Shown: positions 33,120 through 41,968, numbered from the stretch's first letter. The stretch is DNA of 64,000 nucleotides from Acidobacteriota bacterium (GCA_023436495.1 JAEZIT010000086.1:19943-83942); one strand, 5' to 3'. Translations and numbers: made by a program. The notes: generated by a model not told the origin, from the sequence alone.

Positions 33120-34409
33120 ATGCACCAATATCAAACAGGCTTTGGAAACGAATTTGCGACGGAAGCGGTTGATGGGGCACTGCCCGTAGGGCGTAACTCG
33201 CCGCAGAAGGCGCCGTTGGGGCTTTATGCTGAGCAGTTTTCGGGCACGGCGTTTACGGTGCCGCGTGTTCATAACAAGCGGACATGGACCTACCGAATTC
33301 GCCCGAGCGTGCTGCACAGGCCATTCAGGCAAATAGACAACCGGCTGTTCAGATCGACGCCGTTCGACAAGGTCGTGACAACGCCGAACCAACTCCGCTG
33401 GGACCCGCTGCCCTTACCTGCCGAACCGACGGACCTTATTGAAGGCATTAGCACCATCGCGGGCAACGGCGATCTGTTCGCGCAAGCAGGGATCGCCATC
33501 CACATCTATGCCTGTAATAAGGACATGAACGGGCGGTATTTTTACAATGCCGACGGTGAGATGCTGATCGTGCCCGAAATGGGCGGCCTTAGGATCTTTA
33601 CGGAACTCGGGGTTATCGATGTGATCCCCGGCGAGGTGTGTTGCCTGCCGCGAGGGCTGAAATTCCGCACCGAACTGCCCGATGGCGATGCTCGCGGCTA
33701 CATTTGCGAGAATTACGGCGTTCAATTTCGCCTGCCTGACCTCGGGCCGATCGGGGCCAACGGGCTTGCGAATCCGCGCGATTTTGAGACGCCTGTCGCC
33801 TGGTACGAAGTCCTCGACGGCGATTTTGAACAGGTCGCAAAATTTGGCGGGAATCTTTGGTCGTGCGAGATCGGCCATTCACCGCTGGACGTCGTCGCGT
33901 GGCACGGCAACTACGCTCCGTACAAATACGACCTGCGGCGATTCAACACGATCGGTTCGATATCGTTCGATCACCCGGACCCGTCGATCTTTACGGTGCT
34001 GACTTCCCCGTCGGGCGAACCGGGCGTAGCGAACTGTGATTTCGTCATCTTTCCCGACCGCTGGCTGGTCGCCGAAAATACGTTCCGCCCGCCGTGGTAC
34101 CACCGCAACGTAATGAGCGAATACATGGGCTTGGTCTACGGCCAGTATGACGCCAAGGAAGAAGGCTTCGTAGCCGGCGGCGGATCGCTGCATAACCAGA
34201 TGTCCGCCCACGGGCCGGACCTCGATGCCTTCGAGAAAGCTTCGAATGCCGCCTTAGAACCACAGAAACTGTCTGGCACAATGGCTTTCATGTTCGAATC
34301 CAGATACATTATCCGGCCAACAAAATTCGCGATGGAAACCGCACAGCTACAGCACGAATATTCCGAGGTCTGGCAGGGATTGAAGAAGAATTTCGAGAGC
34401 GGCAGTTAA
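33120..34409 (+). CDS. hmgA: Homogentisate 1,2-dioxygenase
   Basis: The 429-residue enzyme opens the homogentisate ring to maleylacetoacetate. The iron ligands are recognisable: the His and Glu in PPWYHRNVMSEYMGLVYG (spacing 6) and the His in GGGSLHNQMSAHGPD. The N-terminus YQTGFGNEFATEAVDGALPV is the family signature. Length is as expected (about 430). It completes, with phhA and hppD, three steps of tyrosine degradation. Maleylacetoacetate isomerase and fumarylacetoacetase genes are not in this window. Confidence 0.97.
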   Translation: MHQYQTGFGNEFATEAVDGALPVGRNSPQKAPLGLYAEQFSGTAFTVPRVHNKRTWTYRIRPSVLHRPFRQIDNRLFRSTPFDKVVTTPNQLRWDPLPLPAEPTDLIEGISTIAGNGDLFAQAGIAIHIYACNKDMNGRYFYNADGEMLIVPEMGGLRIFTELGVIDVIPGEVCCLPRGLKFRTELPDGDARGYICENYGVQFRLPDLGPIGANGLANPRDFETPVAWYEVLDGDFEQVAKFGGNLWSCEIGHSPLDVVAWHGNYAPYKYDLRRFNTIGSISFDHPDPSIFTVLTSPSGEPGVANCDFVIFPDRWLVAENTFRPPWYHRNVMSEYMGLVYGQYDAKEEGFVAGGGSLHNQMSAHGPDLDAFEKASNAALEPQKLSGTMAFMFESRYIIRPTKFAMETAQLQHEYSEVWQGLKKNFESGS

Positions 34410-34477
34410 TATCCTAGTTCATGTGCGAAGGCGATCAAGCATGAAACAAAACGGGTATTTTGTTGTATGATTAAGCG

Positions 34478-34705
34478 ATGAAGGCATTGACACGAATCAC
34501 TTTCGATCCAAATATTATGGGTGGAAAACCCTGTATTCGCGGAATGCGTGTGACGGTGGGAACGATCGTCGGCCTTGTCGCATCGGGACACTCTTTCGAA
34601 GATATTCTAAAGGCATATCCTTACCTCGAAGAAGCTGATATTTCTGAAGCCCTTTCGTACGCAGCCTGGCGAGTCGAAGAAACCGAAGCACCGCTTGCTG
34701 CATGA
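34478..34705 (+). CDS. DUF433 antitoxin-like protein (pair 2)
   Basis: The 75-residue product starts MKALTRITFDPNIMGGKPCI and carries the same signature as pair 1 (DPxIMGGKPCIRGMRVTV; DILKAYPYLEEADISEAL). It overlaps the following DUF5615 gene by 4 bases. Identity to the pair-1 protein is only moderate, so the two pairs are old paralogues or separate acquisitions. Confidence 0.88.
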   Translation: MKALTRITFDPNIMGGKPCIRGMRVTVGTIVGLVASGHSFEDILKAYPYLEEADISEALSYAAWRVEETEAPLAA

Positions 34706-35067
34706 GAATTCTCATCGATATGAACTTGTCCCCTGACTGGGTGACGCGGTTCGCCTCACACCAGATCGAATCGGTTCACTGGTCGGCCATTGGCAGGCCG
34801 AACGCAACGGACACTGAAATAATGGGGTTCGCCCGGGACAATGATTATGTCGTGTTCACGCATGACCTCGATTTCGGAGCGATACTCTCGGCGACACAGG
34901 CACGGGGGCCCAGCGTAATACAGATTCGCACGCAGGACGTATTGAGCATAAAGCTAACTGCGATCGTCTTTTCAGTTCTTACGGATCATAAAGCTTCGAT
35001 AAGTTCCGGCGCTCTGGTTACTATAGACGAAACAAGGGCTCGAGTAAGAATACTGCCGCTCAAATGA
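34702..35067 (+). CDS. DUF5615 PIN-like protein, probable toxin (pair 2)
   Basis: The 121-residue product starts MRILIDMNLSPDWVTRFASH. IDMNLSP, VVFTHDLDFGAILSAT and the closing GALVTIDETRARVRILPLK are typical of DUF5615 PIN-like predicted RNases. The acidic set (Asp6, and the HDLDF aspartates) would form the metal site. The stop overlaps the start of the next membrane-protein gene by 4 bases, so a DoxX-like operon may be coupled to this pair. Confidence 0.88.
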   Translation: MRILIDMNLSPDWVTRFASHQIESVHWSAIGRPNATDTEIMGFARDNDYVVFTHDLDFGAILSATQARGPSVIQIRTQDVLSIKLTAIVFSVLTDHKASISSGALVTIDETRARVRILPLK

Positions 35068-35432
35068 CCCGAAATTTATTGATCTATTTTACGGCCGCCG
35101 TATGGTTGGTCAACGGGCTAGTCTTTAAAGTCTTGAACTTCGTACCCCGGCACGAAGAGATCGTGTCGCGGATCCTCAGTCCAACATATGCTCGAGAATT
35201 CACATTTAGTATCGGAATTCTGGAAGTTTTAATGGCTGCGTGGATTTTGAGTAGAGTGGGCGCGCGAATATGCGCTGTTGTACAGATCTTTACCGTGGTA
35301 CTAATGAACGTTATCGAGATCGTCCTCGTACCGGATCTGCTCCTGTTCGGCAGAATGAATGCACTTATTGCTTTGGGATTTGTTTTCATTGTTTATATCG
35401 TCGAATTTCCCCTGCGACGTGATCTCGATTAA
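35064..35432 (+). CDS. DoxX-like membrane protein
   Basis: The 122-residue product has four hydrophobic helices (about residues 5-20, 45-65, 70-88 and 95-115), begins MTRNLLIYFTAAVWLVNGLV and fits the DoxX-like/PF13781 group of small inner-membrane proteins. Their role is unknown; some DoxX proteins work with oxidoreductases in redox homeostasis. It starts inside the preceding DUF5615 stop and is followed 8 bases later by a DUF2071 gene. Confidence 0.7.
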   Translation: MTRNLLIYFTAAVWLVNGLVFKVLNFVPRHEEIVSRILSPTYAREFTFSIGILEVLMAAWILSRVGARICAVVQIFTVVLMNVIEIVLVPDLLLFGRMNALIALGFVFIVYIVEFPLRRDLD

Positions 35433-35440
35433 TTCGCGGA

Positions 35441-36181
35441 ATGTTCTCATTTCTTAAAAGCCATCCCTTCGCCATCGAAGCCTATTTTGATAGATCCGCG
35501 GTCTTGACCTTCACCATCGCCAAAAAGGAACTTCGTTCATTGATCCCCGAGTGTCTGGAACTCGACGTGTTCGACGATAAATGGGCATTTATCGCAGTCG
35601 CAATGGTCCAAACTAAAGGGCTGCGACCAAAGGGATTTCCGAAACTATTCGGCAGTGATTTTATTCTTATCGGCTATCGTGTCTTTGTTGTTTACCGGAA
35701 CAGCTCCGGCAGGAACATGCGAGGCCTTTATATACTTCGGTCAGAGACGGACGGTAAGCGGATGAAATTCTTCGGCAACGTATTTACCCACTATAATTAC
35801 GATGTCGTCGACATTTCACGGTCGGTCGATGGAAACAAAGAGACTATAAAATCCGCCGCAACGGGTTTTGAAGTCTCCACCGAAAGCGCAGGAGATAAAG
35901 TCAGCCTGCCGCCACTTTCTCCGTTTGCGGATTGGAAGCGAGCACGCCGCTACTCTGGCCCACTGCCATTCACATTTACATTTGATCGAAAGCATAAAAG
36001 GGTTTTGATCATTGAAGGCGTAAGGCAAAACTGGCATCCGCGGCCTTTGACGGTGACCTCTTACAAGATCCCGTATCTTGAAGAAATTGGGCTGGCCGAC
36101 GCAAAGCTTGCAGCAGCGTTTGAGGTCCGTGACATTCCGTATTGGTGGAAGAAAGGACGGTTCGACCCATGGACAACCTAA
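35441..36181 (+). CDS. DUF2071 (YqjF-like) protein
   Basis: The 246-residue product starts MFSFLKSHPFAIEAYFDRSA. It has the DUF2071 beta-rich fold, with SLIPECLELDVFDDKWAFIA, the central RGLYILRSETDGKRMKFFGN and NYDVVD, and PFTFTFDRKHKRVLIIEGVR near the end. Members are related to acetoacetate-decarboxylase-like folds but have no assigned activity. It overlaps the methyltransferase start by 13 bases. Confidence 0.7.
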   Translation: MFSFLKSHPFAIEAYFDRSAVLTFTIAKKELRSLIPECLELDVFDDKWAFIAVAMVQTKGLRPKGFPKLFGSDFILIGYRVFVVYRNSSGRNMRGLYILRSETDGKRMKFFGNVFTHYNYDVVDISRSVDGNKETIKSAATGFEVSTESAGDKVSLPPLSPFADWKRARRYSGPLPFTFTFDRKHKRVLIIEGVRQNWHPRPLTVTSYKIPYLEEIGLADAKLAAAFEVRDIPYWWKKGRFDPWTT

Positions 36182-36930
36182 GAACTCCCTTCCAGGGCCT
36201 CGTAAATGTGATCAGCTTTAATCGTTATACTTACATCCTGGCGATTATCCTGGCGGCGATCGGATTTGCCGTCGGCTGTTATTCCGACGAATGGCAAATA
36301 TATGGCTACATCATGGGAATCGCCGCAATAGTACCGGTCATTGCTTCCGTTGTCGTGTCACATTATGTGTATGACCGCTCTGACCTATACACACTTAACT
36401 GGCTCGAAGGAGTGGAAATAGCCAGTACCGGACTGATCTTGAATTTCCATTCCGGTTTCGATGAAACAAGCGGTCTTCTTCGAGACCGGTTCCCTAATGC
36501 GGACCTGAAAACGTTCGACTTCTTCGACGATAAGAAAGCGACTGAAGCCTCGATCCGCCGTGCTCGAAAGGCACGAAATAGGGACAGTGCAGTTCAGAGG
36601 GTATGCCCCTCGGATCTCCCATTAGATAATTCTTGCGCAGATAGTATTTTCCTAATTTTCGCAGCCCACGAAATTCGCGAACATTCCGACCGGGTTCAAT
36701 TCTTTCAAGAGATAAGCCGCGTGGCCAAGGATTCCGCCCGAATAGTTGTCACGGAACACATCCGCGATCTGCCGAATACCTTGGCATACAGCGTCGGGGT
36801 TTTTCATTTGTTTTCACGTTCAGCTTGGCAACGAACTTTTCACGAGGCTGGGTTGAAGCTGATCCGCGAGATCAAGATAACACCTTTCGTTACGGGATTC
36901 GTACTCGCAAAATATGGAACTCCAGCTTAA
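36169..36930 (+). CDS. Membrane-anchored SAM-dependent methyltransferase-like protein
   Basis: The 253-residue product starts MDNLRTPFQGLVNVISFNRY. I chose the start inside the end of the DUF2071 gene because upstream codons duplicate that protein's tail. Two N-terminal membrane helices (about residues 15-33 and 40-62) precede a class I methyltransferase-like region: VEIASTGLILNFHSGFDETS (motif-I position but with a degenerate glycine loop), DLPLDNSCADSIFLIFAAHE, REHSDRVQFFQEISRVAKDS and an ARIVVTEH strand. The glycine-rich SAM loop is weak, so activity is uncertain. It overlaps the next gene by 17 bases. Confidence 0.65.
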   Translation: MDNLRTPFQGLVNVISFNRYTYILAIILAAIGFAVGCYSDEWQIYGYIMGIAAIVPVIASVVVSHYVYDRSDLYTLNWLEGVEIASTGLILNFHSGFDETSGLLRDRFPNADLKTFDFFDDKKATEASIRRARKARNRDSAVQRVCPSDLPLDNSCADSIFLIFAAHEIREHSDRVQFFQEISRVAKDSARIVVTEHIRDLPNTLAYSVGVFHLFSRSAWQRTFHEAGLKLIREIKITPFVTGFVLAKYGTPA

Positions 36931-37309
36931 AGTTGTCGGGGTCATTTTAGTAATCCTTGCACTGATCCACATAATATTTCCGCGGTATTTCAATTGGCGG
37001 AACGAATTCAAGACCGTAAGCCGCATCAACCGGGAAATGATGTACGTGCATACATTTTTCATTGCGTTGATCCTGCTGCTGATGGGTTTAATGTGCCTAT
37101 TATCATCGCGAGAGATCATTGAATCGGATCTCGGCCGAAAATTCGCTCTTGGGCTGGCAGTTTTCTGGGCATTTCGACTGGTTATACAGTTTTTCGGCTA
37201 CTCATCCGAACTCTGGCGAGGGAAATTTTTCGAAACAACGGTACACGTTGTGTTCTCGATATTGTGGATGTATTTGACCACTGTGTTTTTCCTGATCTAT
37301 CGGTCGTGA
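36914..37309 (+). CDS. Small membrane protein, fourth gene of the DoxX/DUF2071 operon
   Basis: The 131-residue product starts MELQLKVVGVILVILALIHI, overlaps the methyltransferase stop and has four membrane helices (about 5-22, 44-64, 80-98 and 108-127). A conserved-looking FPRYFNWRNEF loop follows helix 1. No family recognised. Tight overlaps with the three upstream genes suggest a single functional unit at the inner membrane. Confidence 0.65.
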   Translation: MELQLKVVGVILVILALIHIIFPRYFNWRNEFKTVSRINREMMYVHTFFIALILLLMGLMCLLSSREIIESDLGRKFALGLAVFWAFRLVIQFFGYSSELWRGKFFETTVHVVFSILWMYLTTVFFLIYRS

Positions 37310-37372
37310 TCCGATTGTTTCCGTTCTAATATTCTCTTTGTACAAATCCACCGATTTTGAGATTATATCGGC

Positions 37373-38806
37373 GTGAAGAATAAATTCGGCACGGGCCTTC
37401 TCCTTATCTTCGGCCTGGTCCTCATATTTTTTGTCGTTAACGCGGCACTGTCTTATTGGTCGATCCAGACTTTGACCGGCAATTACCGGCGCGTTGCGAG
37501 GTCGTATGAGGTGCTTGACGAACTCGCGGGTACGTTTTCGGCCCTAAAGGACGGGGAAACGGGCCAGCGCGGCTTTATTATAACGAGAGACGACGATTTT
37601 CTGCGGCCGTACAACGATTCGATCAAGGAGATCGATATGCACATCGATCGTCTTGAGGTAGTAACGGCGGATGATCCAGACCAGCATGAACGTGTGCTGC
37701 GGCTGAGGGAAGCCACCAATGTTCGATTGGCAACCCTGGCGGAGAACCTGCGGATGGCGCGTACCGAAGACAACGAGACGTTGGTTCGCAGCGGAAGACT
37801 AAAGCTCGGGCACGACCAGATGGAGGCCGTTAGCAGCGCCATAGCCGAGATCCGTAATACCGAGCGCGAAAAACTCCGGATCCGCAGCGAGGAATCGCAA
37901 GCGAGCGGCCGCAGTTCGCTGATCACCCTGCTGCTGACTAACCTTGTGGGCCTTGCGCTGCTGGTCATTGCATATTTGTTCATAAAACGATTTATCCGCG
38001 AGCGTCAATTGTCGATCGCCAACCTGCAGGCCGCGCATGACCAGCTCGAGGAACGCGTGCAGCAGCGTACAGAAGAGCTGAATGATGCAAATACGGAACT
38101 CGAACGCAGCAACCGCGAGCTGCAGGATTTCGCGTTCGTGGCCTCGCACGACCTTCAGGAGCCGCTGCGAAAGATCCAGGCTTTCGGCGATCGGCTAAAA
38201 ACCAAACACGGCGGCCAACTTAACGCCGAAGCCGCCGATTACCTCGGACGAATGCAGAACGCCGCCGCGCGCATGCACGTTCTGATCAATGACCTGCTTA
38301 CGTTCTCACGGGTCACGACGAAGGCCCAGCCGTTCAGAAAGATCGATATGAACGAGATCGCTCGCGATGTGCTCAGCGACCTCGAGATCCGGATCCAGCA
38401 GACCGGCGGCAGCGTTGACGTTTCAGAACTGCCGACGATCGAGGCGGACCCTCTGCAGATGCAGCAGCTGCTCCAGAATCTCGTCGGCAACGCGCTCAAG
38501 TTCCATCGTGAAGGGATTCCGCCTATAATAAAGGTAAGCGGAAAGCTTCACAATAACGGCCGGCCGCAGCAATGTGAGATAACGGTCGAAGACAACGGCA
38601 TCGGTTTTAACGAGAAATACCTCGACAGAATATTTACGCCCTTCCAGCGGCTTCACGGCCGCGGCGAATATGAAGGAACGGGCATCGGCCTCGCCGTTTG
38701 CCGAAAGATCGTAGAGCGACACGGCGGTACGCTGACCGCAAAAAGCACTCCGGGAGAGGGCACGACGTTTATCGTGACCCTTCCCGTAAACCAGGACGAG
38801 GAGTAA
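37373..38806 (+). CDS. Sensor histidine kinase with CHASE3 domain
   Basis: The 477-residue kinase starts at a GTG. Two membrane helices (about residues 8-27 and 181-203) flank a CHASE3 sensor domain (LKDGETGQRGFIITRDDDFL is its signature). A coiled coil (residues 210-255), a HisKA box with the phosphorylated His in FVASHDLQEPLRKIQAFGDR and an HATPase (NALKFHREGI, DNGIGFNEKYLDRIF, GTGIGLAVCRKI) follow. CHASE3 senses an unknown periplasmic signal. The next gene, 8 bases downstream, is a stand-alone receiver, the likely partner. Confidence 0.92.
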   Translation: MKNKFGTGLLLIFGLVLIFFVVNAALSYWSIQTLTGNYRRVARSYEVLDELAGTFSALKDGETGQRGFIITRDDDFLRPYNDSIKEIDMHIDRLEVVTADDPDQHERVLRLREATNVRLATLAENLRMARTEDNETLVRSGRLKLGHDQMEAVSSAIAEIRNTEREKLRIRSEESQASGRSSLITLLLTNLVGLALLVIAYLFIKRFIRERQLSIANLQAAHDQLEERVQQRTEELNDANTELERSNRELQDFAFVASHDLQEPLRKIQAFGDRLKTKHGGQLNAEAADYLGRMQNAAARMHVLINDLLTFSRVTTKAQPFRKIDMNEIARDVLSDLEIRIQQTGGSVDVSELPTIEADPLQMQQLLQNLVGNALKFHREGIPPIIKVSGKLHNNGRPQQCEITVEDNGIGFNEKYLDRIFTPFQRLHGRGEYEGTGIGLAVCRKIVERHGGTLTAKSTPGEGTTFIVTLPVNQDEE

Positions 38807-38814
38807 AAAGCAAT

Positions 38815-39261
38815 ATGAAACATGGCGCCAAGCCAATAGTGATTCTAATGGCGGACGACGACGCAGACGACCGCATTTTGACAAAGGACGCCCTCGAAGA
38901 AAGCCGCGTCGTGAACGACCTGAGATTCGTCGAGGACGGCGAGGCATTGATGGACTACCTTAACCGCCGCGGAAAATATGCCGATCCGGAAGAATCGCCC
39001 CGGCCGGGCCTGATCCTGCTGGACCTGAACATGCCGAAGAAGGACGGACGCGAAGCTCTCAAGGAGATCAAGGAGGACGCCGACCTTCGCCGCATCCCGA
39101 TCGTCGTGATGACGACATCAAAGGCGGAAGAAGACATTTTCCGCAGCTACGACCTCGGGGCGAGTTCGTTTATAACAAAACCGGTAACGTTTGAACGCCT
39201 GGTCGAGCTGATGAGGACAATGGGGCAGTATTGGGTCGAGTTCGTCGAATTGCCGGATTGA
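38815..39261 (+). CDS. Single-domain response regulator (Rcp1-like)
   Basis: The 148-residue product starts MKHGAKPIVILMADDDADDR and consists of one receiver domain. The acidic pair lies in MADDDADD, the phosphoacceptor Asp in LILLDLNMPKKDGREAL and the conserved Lys in SSFITKPVTFERL. The inserted loop before the phosphoacceptor (LNRRGKYADPEESPRPGL) is typical of Rcp1/CheY-like receivers used with phytochrome- and CHASE3-type kinases. There is no output domain. It most likely passes phosphate to another kinase or binds a target protein. Confidence 0.92.
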   Translation: MKHGAKPIVILMADDDADDRILTKDALEESRVVNDLRFVEDGEALMDYLNRRGKYADPEESPRPGLILLDLNMPKKDGREALKEIKEDADLRRIPIVVMTTSKAEEDIFRSYDLGASSFITKPVTFERLVELMRTMGQYWVEFVELPD

Positions 39262-39272
39262 CCGGGCGCGCC

Positions 39273-40418
39273 ATGGAAAAGTACAAGAATGAAAAACTGA
39301 ATGTTTTGGTCGTAGAGGACGACGAAGACGATTATATCCTCACGACCGATCTGCTGTCTGAAGTAAATCCGGATCGGTTCAATATCGATTGGGCGAAAAC
39401 TTACGAAGAGGCGCTTCAACGCATCGGCGACCGTTTCGACGTTTGCCTGCTGGATTACCGACTCGGCCCGCGGACCGGCCTCGAACTGCTACACGAGATG
39501 CAGGAAAAGGGCTATGACGCACCGATCATACTGCTGACCGGGCAGGGCGATCTGGAGCTTGACGTCCAGGCAATGCGCGCCGGCGCCGCCGACTATCTTG
39601 TAAAAGGCCAGATCCGCGCCGACGACATGGAACGATCCATCCGCTACGCCGTTCAGCATAAGCAGATGGAGAGGGAACGTGTCGCGCTGGCCCGCGAGCT
39701 CGCCGCCCGTCAGCAGGCCGAAGCCGCCAATAAGGCGAAGGACGATTTCCTGGCAATGGTCTCGCACGAGCTCAGGAACCCGCTGAATTCGCTGCTTGGC
39801 TGGGTCACGATCCTTCGGTCGAACAAGGACAACGAGAGCATCTATAACCGCGCGATCGAGGCCATTGAACGCAGCACGCAAACGCAGATCAAGCTCGTCA
39901 GCGACCTGCTCGATATAACACGCATCGCCAACGGCAGCCTGTGGCTCGAAAACGAACCGATACCGCTTGTTCCTATTATCGAAGCCGCAATCGACCAGGC
40001 ATACCCGTCGGCGAATTCTAAATCCATCGGGATGCACGTACGGCTGGACCATTCTGACGTGCTTGTGTCCGGCGACCAGAACCGCCTGCAGCAGGTAGTC
40101 AGCAACCTTCTTCAAAACGCCGTAAAATTCACGCCTGAGGGCGGATCGATCTCCGTCAGTTGTGAGCGGCACGACGGCAGCGCTGTCATAAATATTACGG
40201 ACACCGGTATAGGCATAGGCAGCGAATTTCTGCCGTTCATTTTTGAACGCTATCGACAAGGTGACGGTTCGGCAACGAAGCGCGGCGGCCTGGGGCTTGG
40301 GCTCGCGATCGCGCGGCACATTGTTGAACTTCACCGCGGTTCGATTACTGCTGATAGCCCGGGCGAAGGCCGCGGTACGACATTTACGATCAAGCTTCCG
40401 CTGATCGGGAACAACTAA
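39273..40418 (+). CDS. Hybrid receiver-histidine kinase
   Basis: The 381-residue protein starts MEKYKNEKLNVLVVEDDEDD. A receiver domain (about residues 8-125, phosphoacceptor Asp in FDVCLLDYRLGPRTGLELL) precedes a coiled coil. Then come a HisKA domain with the His in FLAMVSHELRNPLNSLLGWV and an HATPase (NLLQNAVKFTPEGGS, DTGIGIGSEFLPFIF, GLGLGLAIARHIVELH). It has no membrane helix and no transmitter output, so it is a soluble relay. It forms a three-gene phosphorelay cluster with the CHASE3 kinase and the single receiver, 11 bases after the latter. Confidence 0.92.
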   Translation: MEKYKNEKLNVLVVEDDEDDYILTTDLLSEVNPDRFNIDWAKTYEEALQRIGDRFDVCLLDYRLGPRTGLELLHEMQEKGYDAPIILLTGQGDLELDVQAMRAGAADYLVKGQIRADDMERSIRYAVQHKQMERERVALARELAARQQAEAANKAKDDFLAMVSHELRNPLNSLLGWVTILRSNKDNESIYNRAIEAIERSTQTQIKLVSDLLDITRIANGSLWLENEPIPLVPIIEAAIDQAYPSANSKSIGMHVRLDHSDVLVSGDQNRLQQVVSNLLQNAVKFTPEGGSISVSCERHDGSAVINITDTGIGIGSEFLPFIFERYRQGDGSATKRGGLGLGLAIARHIVELHRGSITADSPGEGRGTTFTIKLPLIGNN

Positions 40419-40462
40419 GAATTGATGTTCATTGAAAAAGATGGCGGCCCAATAACACAGCT

Positions 40463-40738
40463 ATGTGCAGGAATATAAAGACGCTTTTCAATTTCGACCC
40501 GCCGGCGACTACAGACGAGGTCAACGCCTCTGCTCTTCAATTCGTGAGAAAATTGTCCGGAATGAACAAGCCGTCAAAGGCTAACGAAGAGGTGTTTGCG
40601 CTTGCCGTCGAGCGCGTTGCCGCCGCGGCGCAGGAGATGCTGAACAGCCTTGTGACAGCCGCGGCGCCGCGCGACCGTGAAACAGAAGCCGCCCGAGCAC
40701 GGGCACGCTCCGCCGAGCGTTTCGGCCCGCCCGCATGA
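40463..40738 (+). CDS. DUF2277 protein
   Basis: The 91-residue product MCRNIKTLFNFDPPATTDEV continues with NASALQFVRKLSGMNKPSKA, the invariant N-terminal signature of DUF2277 (MCRNIKxLxNFxPPAT). Function unknown; family members often sit near SRPBCC or heat-stress genes. The Arg/Ala-rich C-terminus (ARARARSAERFGPPA) is also typical. It precedes the acyltransferase-like gene by 8 bases. Confidence 0.9.
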   Translation: MCRNIKTLFNFDPPATTDEVNASALQFVRKLSGMNKPSKANEEVFALAVERVAAAAQEMLNSLVTAAAPRDRETEAARARARSAERFGPPA

Positions 40739-40746
40739 ACTGAATA

Positions 40747-41967
40747 ATGAATGCGACCCTCCTGAAGGAAAGGATCTATTCGATCGACCTGCTGCGCGGG
40801 ATCGTGATGATGATCATGCTGCTCGATCATACGCGTGAGTTCGTAAACGCGGGTGCGCTCCAATCGGACCCAACCGACCCCGCGACGACAAGTGCAGCGG
40901 TCTTCTTCACCCGCTGGATCACGCATTTCTGCGCTCCTGTTTTCGTTTTTCTTGCCGGCACAAGCATCTACCTGCAGAAACTTGCGGGAAAGACGAACGG
41001 CGAGCTCGCACGGTTTCTGATCACGCGCGGATTGTGGCTGATCGTACTGGAATTCACGGTCATACGTTTCCTGATCGTCTTCAATCTGGATTATTCATTC
41101 TTTGGAATGGCGCAGGTGATCTGGGTTATCGGGGTTTCCATGATCGTAATGGCGGCGATGATCTATTTGCCGGTTTGGACGGTTGCCGCAATCGGCGTGG
41201 CAATGATCGGCCTGCACAATCTTCTTGACGGCATCCGGGTGCCGCTGCAGACAGCGTTTGCCGGGACACCGCCGCCGGACATTGGACAGACGCTTTGGAT
41301 CATTCTGCATCAGCAGGGAGTCATCCCGCTTTTTGGCGGGGCGTCGCAGGCGTTTTTCGCTTATCCGCTCATTCCCTGGATCGGTGTTATGGCTGCGGGA
41401 TACGCGCTCGGAGCGGCCTATACGTGGGAACCGGAACGCCGGAAAAAATTCCTGTTAGTATTAGGCCTCGCCATTACCGCAGCGTTTGTGGCGATCCGAT
41501 TTATTAACATTTACGGCGACCCCGTTCCGTGGACTGTTCAGGAAAGACCGGGCTTTACGTTCCTTTCGTTCCTGAACACAACGAAATATCCGCCGTCGCT
41601 GCTGTTTCTGCTGATGACGCTCGGGCCGTCGATGATTCTGCTCGCGGTCACCGATCGTATTGACGGGCAAGCGTTATGGCAGCGTATAAGCATAGTCTTC
41701 GGACGAGTGCCGCTGTTCTTTTACGTTCTGCAATGGGCGTCAGCTCACGGGTTTGCCGTTATTTTGGGATACCTGGCGGGAGTCGATGTTGGTTACCTGT
41801 TTCTCGGGCTTTTTGAAATGGGGCGACAGGCGCCGCCCGACCACGGTTTCTCGTTGGGCGTCACGTATCTGGTATGGATCGCGGGGCTGATACTCATTTA
41901 CCCGCTGTGCAAGTGGTACGGCGCCCTGAAACGCAGGAATAAACACTGGCTGTTGAGTTATCTATAA
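40747..41967 (+). CDS. HGSNAT/DUF1624-like inner-membrane acyltransferase
   Basis: The 406-residue protein has about ten to eleven membrane helices. The first cytoplasmic-edge motif IDLLRGIVMMIMLLDHTREF carries the conserved LRG...DH of heparan-alpha-glucosaminide acetyltransferase-like (DUF1624) proteins, where the His accepts the acetyl group. Members are predicted to move acyl groups across the membrane on to sugars. Specific substrate unknown. The neighbours are a DUF2277 gene and a PGRP-type amidase, and the envelope theme fits peptidoglycan or glycan modification. Confidence 0.75.
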   Translation: MNATLLKERIYSIDLLRGIVMMIMLLDHTREFVNAGALQSDPTDPATTSAAVFFTRWITHFCAPVFVFLAGTSIYLQKLAGKTNGELARFLITRGLWLIVLEFTVIRFLIVFNLDYSFFGMAQVIWVIGVSMIVMAAMIYLPVWTVAAIGVAMIGLHNLLDGIRVPLQTAFAGTPPPDIGQTLWIILHQQGVIPLFGGASQAFFAYPLIPWIGVMAAGYALGAAYTWEPERRKKFLLVLGLAITAAFVAIRFINIYGDPVPWTVQERPGFTFLSFLNTTKYPPSLLFLLMTLGPSMILLAVTDRIDGQALWQRISIVFGRVPLFFYVLQWASAHGFAVILGYLAGVDVGYLFLGLFEMGRQAPPDHGFSLGVTYLVWIAGLILIYPLCKWYGALKRRNKHWLLSYL

Positions 41968-41968
41968 T

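Noticed and set aside
39489..40334. A 281-codon minus-strand frame opposite the hybrid kinase
   Set aside because: It is fully covered by a gene with clear kinase motifs on the other strand.
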